From Paratractidigestivibacter sp003150175 (GTDB lineage: Bacteria; Actinomycetota; Coriobacteriia; Coriobacteriales; Atopobiaceae): DNA of 64,000 nt. A model generated the notes under the pieces. That model was not told the DNA's origin and did no database searches. It saw nothing but the letters and a program-made list of their open reading frames with translations. Shown here in pieces: positions 59,412-64,000 of the stretch; position 1 is the first letter of the stretch, and every line of letters starts with the position of its first letter. The stretch lies in NCBI RefSeq assembly GCF_964283195.1, contig NZ_CAXYLH010000011.1; one strand, given 5' to 3'. The translations under genes were made by a program, and so were the position numbers.

Positions 59412-60677
59412 CTAGTCCAGGTCGCTCGGCAGCGCGATGTGGCCGACAACGGCCGAGGCGGCGCAGACGGCGGGGCTCGCCAGGTAGACTTCGGAGGTCG
59501 GGTCGCCCATGCGGCCGACGAAGTTGCGGTTCGTGGAGCTCACGCACTTCTCGCCCGCGGCGAGGATTCCCATGTAGCCGCCCAGGCACGGCCCACAGGT
59601 CGGCGTGGAGACGACGCAGTGGGCGTTGATGAAGACGTCCATGAGGCCCTCGTGCACGCACTGCAGCCAGACGCCCTGGGTGGCGGGGATCACGATGCAG
59701 CGGACGTTCGGGTCGACCGTGCGGCCGCGCAGGACCTCGGCGGCGGCGCGCATGTCCTCGATGCGGCCGTTCGTGCAGGAGCCGATGACGGCCTGGTCGA
59801 TCTTGACCTCGCGGCTCTCGGCCACGGGGTGGGTGTTGGAGGGCAGGTGCGGCCACGAGACGCACGGCACGATGTCGGCGGCGTCGATGTGGATGACCTG
59901 CTTATACTGGGCGTCGGCGTCCGGGTGGAACTCGCGGATCGGGCGCTTGGCGCGGCGCTCGACGTACTCGCGGCACTTCTCGTCGACCTCAAAGAGGCCC
60001 GCCTTGCCGCCGGCCTCGATGGCCATGTTCGCGATGGTCAGCCGGCCCTCGACCGAGAGCGCCTCGATGGTCGAGCCCGCGAACTCCATGGCGCAGTAGA
60101 GCGCGCCGTCGACGCCGATCATACCGATGATGTGCAGGATGATGTCCTTGGCGGAAGCCCCCTCGGGCAGCTCGCCGTCGATGACAAAGCGGATGGTCTC
60201 GGGCACCTTGAACCAGGCGCGGCCGGTGGCCATGCCCACACCGGCGTCCGTGGAGCCCACGCCCGTGGAGAACGCGCCGATGCCTCCGTAGGTGCAGGTG
60301 TGGGAGTCCGCGCCGATCATGAGGTCGCCGGGGACGACAACGCCCTGCTCGGGGAGGAGCGCGTGCTCGATGCCCATGCATCCCTGCTCGAAGTAGTTCG
60401 TGATGTGGTGCTCGTGGGCGAAGTCGCGGGTGACCTTGGTCTGCTCGGCGCTCTTGATGTCCTTATTGGGGCTGTAATGGTCGGGCACCAGGCAGATGCG
60501 GTCGCGGTCGAAGACCCCGGCGCCGATCTCGCGCACGGTCTTGATGGCGATGGGCGCCGTGATGTCGTTGGCGAGCACGAGGTCGAGGTCGCACTCGACA
60601 AGCTGCCCGGGGACGACCTCGTCGAGGCCCGCGTGGGCGGCCAGGATCTTCTCGGCCATGGTCATGGGACGTGCCAT
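59412..60677 (-). CDS. leuC: 3-isopropylmalate dehydratase large subunit
   Basis: 421 residues, aconitase-type with a [4Fe-4S] cluster; cluster cysteines lie in IGSCTNGR and in PTCGPCLGG (CxxC). Other blocks: VPDHYSPNKDI, MIGADSHTCTYG (His, Thr substrate contacts). The short length fits the LeuC2/archaeal-type large subunit rather than the 465-residue enterobacterial form. AGAGGAG precedes the ATG. Divergent from a LysR gene. Works with LeuD encoded 2.9 kb downstream. Confidence 0.96.
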   Translation of the reverse strand: MARPMTMAEKILAAHAGLDEVVPGQLVECDLDLVLANDITAPIAIKTVREIGAGVFDRDRICLVPDHYSPNKDIKSAEQTKVTRDFAHEHHITNYFEQGCMGIEHALLPEQGVVVPGDLMIGADSHTCTYGGIGAFSTGVGSTDAGVGMATGRAWFKVPETIRFVIDGELPEGASAKDIILHIIGMIGVDGALYCAMEFAGSTIEALSVEGRLTIANMAIEAGGKAGLFEVDEKCREYVERRAKRPIREFHPDADAQYKQVIHIDAADIVPCVSWPHLPSNTHPVAESREVKIDQAVIGSCTNGRIEDMRAAAEVLRGRTVDPNVRCIVIPATQGVWLQCVHEGLMDVFINAHCVVSTPTCGPCLGGYMGILAAGEKCVSSTNRNFVGRMGDPTSEVYLASPAVCAASAVVGHIALPSDLD

Positions 60678-60776
60678 GTGAACTCCTCTCCAAAGAGGGC
60701 CGCCTCCGGCCGCCCCCCAGTAAACTCAACATTCCAATAATACCAAGACGCGCCGTGCGCCCGTGAGCGCCCCCCC

Positions 60777-60797
60777 TACAATTGATGACGCTCATCA
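60777..60797 (+). promoter_or_regulatory. lysR -10 and adjoining dyad operator
   Basis: TACAAT (60777-60782) is followed at once by TGATGACGCTCATCA (60783-60797), a perfect dyad with six-base arms. It lies 23 bases before the lysR start and 106 before leuC on the other strand, fitting autorepression plus control of leuC. Confidence 0.6.
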
Positions 60798-60819
60798 CGC
60801 GCAGCAAAGAAGGACAGAC

Positions 60820-61740
60820 ATGACGCTCCAACAGCTCCGTTACCTCATCGCCGTCGCCGAGTGCGGCTCCATCAACGCCGCCGCGGGCGACCTATACACC
60901 TCGCAGTCGAACGTGTCGGCCGCCGTGAGCGAGCTCGAGCGCGAGCTCGGGATCGAAATCTTCACCCGCAGCAACCGCGGCGTCACGCTGACCAACGACG
61001 GCACCGAGCTGCTCGGCTACGCCCGGCAGGTCGTCGAGCAGGCGGACCTCCTTACCGCGCGCTTCCGCGAGAAGGCGGCCCCGAGCGCCCGTTTGGCGGT
61101 CTCGACCCAGCACTACGCCTTCAGCCTCGCCGCCTTCGTCAACGTCGTCGAGAGCTTCCAGGGCAGCGAGTTCGAGTTCGTGCTGCGCGAGACCACGACG
61201 GCCCAGATCATCGAGGACGTGAGCCAGTTCCGCAGCGAGGTCGGCATCCTCTACCTCGACGACTTCAACGAGCGCGTGCTCAGGCGTGCCATGGCCGACG
61301 CGCGCGTGGCGTTCACGCCCCTCTTTTCCGCAGACGTGCACGTGTTTGTCGGGACGGGGCACCCCCTCGCGGGCAGGCCGTCCGTGCGCCTGGACGAGCT
61401 CGCCCCCTACGCGCGCTACAGCTTCGAGCAGGGCACCGTCAACTCGTTCCATTACAGCGAGGAGCCGCTGGCCTATGTGCCGTGCTCGAAGAACATCCGC
61501 TACACGGACCGCGCGACGCTCTCGAACCTGCTGACGAGCTACAACGGCTACACGCTCTCCACGGGGGTCCTCACGAGCGAGATGCAGTCGGGCATCGTGA
61601 GCATTCCCTTGGAGGACGCCCCCACGATGCACGTGGGCTACATCATGCACGAGGAGCGGCGCGCGACCAAGCTCGTCGAGCGCTATATCGCCGAGCTCGA
61701 GCGCGTGATCGCGGCGAACCCGAGCGTTCAGAGCGACTAG
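60820..61740 (+). CDS. LysR-family regulator next to leuC
   Basis: 306 residues: helix-turn-helix (about 1-60; GSINAAAGDLYTSQSNVSAAVSELE) and effector domain (about 90-295). The N-terminus MTLQQLRYLIAVAECGS suggests the CysL/CbbR-like side of the family. AAGAAGGA precedes the ATG, which was preferred to an earlier Met. It is inserted between leuA and leuC, divergent from leuC and convergent with leuA; a role in sensing isopropylmalate or a branched-chain intermediate is inferred from position only. Confidence 0.88.
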   Translation: MTLQQLRYLIAVAECGSINAAAGDLYTSQSNVSAAVSELERELGIEIFTRSNRGVTLTNDGTELLGYARQVVEQADLLTARFREKAAPSARLAVSTQHYAFSLAAFVNVVESFQGSEFEFVLRETTTAQIIEDVSQFRSEVGILYLDDFNERVLRRAMADARVAFTPLFSADVHVFVGTGHPLAGRPSVRLDELAPYARYSFEQGTVNSFHYSEEPLAYVPCSKNIRYTDRATLSNLLTSYNGYTLSTGVLTSEMQSGIVSIPLEDAPTMHVGYIMHEERRATKLVERYIAELERVIAANPSVQSD

Positions 61741-61765
61741 CGCGGGGCGACGCCGGAAGGCCGGG

Positions 61766-61812
61766 CGCCCCCCCCCTCTTGCCACGCGCGTCGGCAAGAG
61801 GGGCGGGGCGCC
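61766..61812. terminator. Bidirectional terminator between lysR and leuA
   Basis: CGCCCCCCCCCTCTTGCC pairs with GGCAAGAGGGGCGGGGCG (small bulge) around a nine-base loop. The left arm contains a C9 run. It serves two convergent genes. Confidence 0.75.
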
Positions 61813-61818
61813 TCGTCG

Positions 61819-63354
61819 TTACTTGCCCTGCTTGGAGCGGGCGGTCTGGATCATGCGGTTGATCGCGTTGACGTAGGCCTTCGCAGAGCTGACGATGATG
61901 TCGTTGTCCGCGCCGCGGCCGGTGTAGACCTTGCCGTCCTCGGCCGTGATGCGCACCGTGACCTCGCCGATGGCGTCGATGCCGCGGGTGATGGCCTTGA
62001 CGGAGAACTCCGAGAGGTCGCCGTGGACCGCGACGACCTGGTCGACGGCCTTGTACGCAGCGTCGACGGGGCCGGTGCCCGTGGCGCAGACCACGTGCGA
62101 GACGCCGAGCTCGTCCGAGATCGTGGCGGTCGCGGTCGGAACGAGCGGGTCGCCGCAGGACACCTGCAGGGCGTCGAGGGTGTAGATGGCCTGCACCTCG
62201 CGCTGGCGCTCCTGGACCATCGACTCGAGGTCCTCGTCGTAGACTTCCTTCTTTTGATCCGCGATCTCGAGGAAACGGTTGTAGATGTCGTCGAACTCCT
62301 CGTCCTTGAAGGTGTAGCCGAGCTCGCCCAGGCGGTGGCGCAGAGCGGCGTGGCCGGAGCGGGCCGAGAGGATGATCTCGGAGCCGGCGGCGCCCACGTC
62401 GGCGGGGTCGATGATCTCGTAGGTGTCGCGGGCCTTGAGGACGCCGTCCTGGTGGATGCCGGAGCTGTGGGCGAAGGCGTTGGCGCCGACGATGGCCTTG
62501 TTTGCCTGGACGTTCATGCCCGTGATGCGGCTGACCAGGTGGGAGGCGCGCGTGAGCTCGGGGGTCACGATATCGGTGTGGGCGTCGAGCTCCTCGCCGT
62601 GCATCTTTATGGCCATGACGACCTCCTCGAGCGCGGTGTTGCCGGCGCGCTCGCCCAGGCCGTTGATGGTGCACTCGATCTGGCGGGCGCCGTTCTTCAC
62701 GCCCTCGAGGGCCAGCGCGGTGGCCATGCCCAGGTCGTTGTGGGTGTGGACCGAGATGATGACGTTCTCGATGCCGATGACGTTGTCCGAGAGGCTCTTG
62801 ATGCGCGCGCCGAAGTCCTCGGGCAGGCTGTAGCCGGTGGTGTCGGGGATGTTGACCACAGTGGCGCCTGCGTCGACGGCGGCCTGGATCACGCGGATGA
62901 GGAAGTCCTGGTCGGAGCGGCCGGCGTCCTCGGCGTAGAACTCGACGTCGTCGACGTACTTCTTTGCGTAGCTGACGCAGTGGCGGGCGCGCTCGATGCA
63001 CTCGTCCTCGGTGATGTGGAGCTTCTCGCGCAGATGGGAGGGGCTGACGCCCAGGCCGGTGTGGATGCGCGGGCGCTTGGCGCTCTTCAGGGCCTCGGCG
63101 GCGCGGTCGATGTCCTTGTCGACGGCGCGGGTGAGGCCGCAGACGGTGCAGGCGTCGCCGGCGATGCGGCCGATCTCCTGGACGGAGCGGAAGTCGCCGG
63201 GGGAGCTGATGGGGAAGCCGGCCTCGATGACGTCGACGCCCATGCGGATGAGCTGCTGGGCGACGATGAGCTTCTCCTCGGTGTTCATGGAGGCGCCGGG
63301 GGACTGCTCGCCGTCGCGCAGGGTGGTGTCAAAGATGTGGATCTTCCTGGTCAT
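61819..63354 (-). CDS. leuA: 2-isopropylmalate synthase
   Basis: 511 residues, first committed enzyme of leucine synthesis (2-ketoisovalerate plus acetyl-CoA). N-terminal TIM barrel with IFDTTLRDGEQSPGASM (metal Asp), GLGVSPSHL, VHTHNDLGMATA (metal HxH) and GLGERAGNTALEE; subdomains about 290-385; C-terminal LeuA dimer regulatory domain (about 390-508) that binds leucine for feedback inhibition. The ATG of MTRKIHIFD was chosen; a Met three codons earlier is also possible, and neither has a strong ribosome site. Preceded by a leucine attenuator. Confidence 0.97.
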   Translation of the reverse strand: MTRKIHIFDTTLRDGEQSPGASMNTEEKLIVAQQLIRMGVDVIEAGFPISSPGDFRSVQEIGRIAGDACTVCGLTRAVDKDIDRAAEALKSAKRPRIHTGLGVSPSHLREKLHITEDECIERARHCVSYAKKYVDDVEFYAEDAGRSDQDFLIRVIQAAVDAGATVVNIPDTTGYSLPEDFGARIKSLSDNVIGIENVIISVHTHNDLGMATALALEGVKNGARQIECTINGLGERAGNTALEEVVMAIKMHGEELDAHTDIVTPELTRASHLVSRITGMNVQANKAIVGANAFAHSSGIHQDGVLKARDTYEIIDPADVGAAGSEIILSARSGHAALRHRLGELGYTFKDEEFDDIYNRFLEIADQKKEVYDEDLESMVQERQREVQAIYTLDALQVSCGDPLVPTATATISDELGVSHVVCATGTGPVDAAYKAVDQVVAVHGDLSEFSVKAITRGIDAIGEVTVRITAEDGKVYTGRGADNDIIVSSAKAYVNAINRMIQTARSKQGK

Positions 63355-63432
63355 GGTGCGCATCCAATCGTCTAGGGCCCGAAAGCGGGCGTCGTCTGGA
63401 AGGAGGTTCCGAGATTTTTGGCGTAAGGCTGC

Positions 63433-63473
63433 AAAAAAGGAAGCCCCGGCCCCGTTGGGGGACCGGCGGCTTC
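63433..63473 (-). terminator. leuA attenuator terminator
   Basis: On the minus strand GAAGCCGCCGGTCCCC pairs with GGGGCCGGGGCTTC (one mismatch, one bulge) around CAAC, followed by CTTTTTTG. It stands between the leader peptide stop and leuA. Confidence 0.9.
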
Positions 63474-63501
63474 AGGTCACGCGCGCAGGTGTCAAGATGC
63501 C

Positions 63502-63624
63502 CTAACGCGCGGACGATAGTAGAAGTAGGTTGAGGTCGGTGGCAAGAAGCTCAGCGCCGCCGAGAAGGACGCGCGAAATCTCGCGCTCGCTCACTCGAAC
63601 GTATGCAGCCTCGTGCCGTGACAT
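63502..63624 (-). CDS. leuL: leuA leader peptide (leucine attenuation)
   Basis: Forty residues starting MSRHEAAYVR and ending LNLLLLSSAR before TAG. The cluster has five Leu codons in six, with CTA used three times, a rare codon in such a GC-rich genome. GGGGAGG is a strong ribosome site. The stop lies 29 bases before the terminator hairpin. When leucyl-tRNA is short, ribosomes would stall on the Leu run and let transcription enter leuA, as known for leu leaders of other actinobacteria and enterobacteria. Confidence 0.9.
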   Translation of the reverse strand: MSRHEAAYVRVSEREISRVLLGGAELLATDLNLLLLSSAR

Positions 63625-64000
63625 ACCGGACCTCCCCTGGAGTCACGCGCCCCGTGCGGACGCGGTTCTATGACTATGACACACTTCGGGCGCGCGCGTC
63701 GCCACAAATCCGCGGGCGGCTGCGCCGATAGGTCACGGATGAGGCGCGGGCTCGGGAAGCGCGTGGCTGGGAAGCGCGTGGCCGCCCCCACCCAACGGGC
63801 GCGCCGGAACTGGGGACCGTCGGTAATCGCGCACCGAAATCCTGGAGTGTCGGTACCGACGGTGCCGTTTTCCCGCGCACTTCTTACCGCCGGTGCCGGA
63901 TTCCGGTGCAAAGAAGCCCTTACGGCGGTCAAGTCCAAATCGGTGTGTAAATTCGCAACCGCCGCCGGCCGCGGCTAGCCCGCGGCCGACATGAGCCTCG
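63625..64000. other. 376-base terminal region without a recognised gene
   Basis: Contains the expected leuA leader promoter on the minus strand (TCATAGTCATAG near 63675 is the only AT-rich element), a 14-base direct repeat (GGGAAGCGCGTGGC at 63754 and 63769), and several ACCGAC/GTCGGT inverted fragments between 63826 and 63905. Open frames here are Arg-rich and lack ribosome sites. Confidence 0.4.

Noticed and set aside
63625..64000. Start of another gene at the right edge
   Set aside because: ATGAGCCT near the end lacks enough sequence to judge and has no clear ribosome site.

Overview
The window is about 66-70% GC and gene-dense, with strong GGAGG-type ribosome sites and many GTG starts. 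It has a Phe T-box, amino-acid leader attenuators, a cobalamin MetH lacking its reactivation domain, and a recurring short palindrome. I infer a gut actinobacterium of the class Coriobacteriia (Collinsella or a close relative); the genus is a judgement from gene style, not a database result.

Layout. 0-9.7 kb: 5' end of pheT and pheS under a T-box, an MFS sugar transporter, M20 peptidase/GntR, a HAD phosphatase, an orphan PTS EIIA, a ROK glucokinase and an M32 carboxypeptidase. 10-16.5 kb: a small Cys protein with a membrane protein, a lipase-glycerol kinase pair, and short metH. 16.6-23.2 kb: a divergon of IclR facing uxaA-SDR-fucP-lactonase-aldolase that matches the oxidative L-fucose route of Campylobacter, with two matching operator palindromes. 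23.2-25.5 kb: MetH reactivation protein, metF and hicAB. 25.6-31.8 kb: prepilin peptidase, CDF metal transporter and a trehalose PTS locus (treC, treB, treR) in which treB and treC each carry a one-base frameshift. 31.8-34 kb: pth2, cysK-cysE. 34-37.5 kb: an operon of esterase with a Lys/Ala/Pro tail, ATP-grasp ligase, GNAT and flavin oxidase. 37.7-48.5 kb: DUF1846, LysR/EamA, HAD, an ABC importer pair lacking its ATPase, asparaginase, an LDH/MDH-family dehydrogenase, ettA and nrdG. 48.8-50.7 kb: two unknown proteins and a BrnT/BrnA toxin-antitoxin pair. 50.8-53.8 kb: an MgtA-type P-ATPase behind a leader ORF and terminator. 53.8-63.6 kb: a decayed hydratase gene behind an isoleucine leader peptide, then leuB, leuD, phosphoesterase, a BMP-domain fusion, leuC, lysR and leuA, with a leucine leader peptide.

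Themes. Control by early termination recurs: T-box for pheST, Leu-codon leader for leuA, Ile-codon leader now orphaned, and a leader/terminator before mgtA. A palindrome built on ATGACGAAAAGGGAC occurs nine times, always outside intact reading frames, often supplying the stop codon of the neighbouring gene or lying between convergent genes. No tRNA, rRNA, CRISPR array, transposase or phage gene was recognised.
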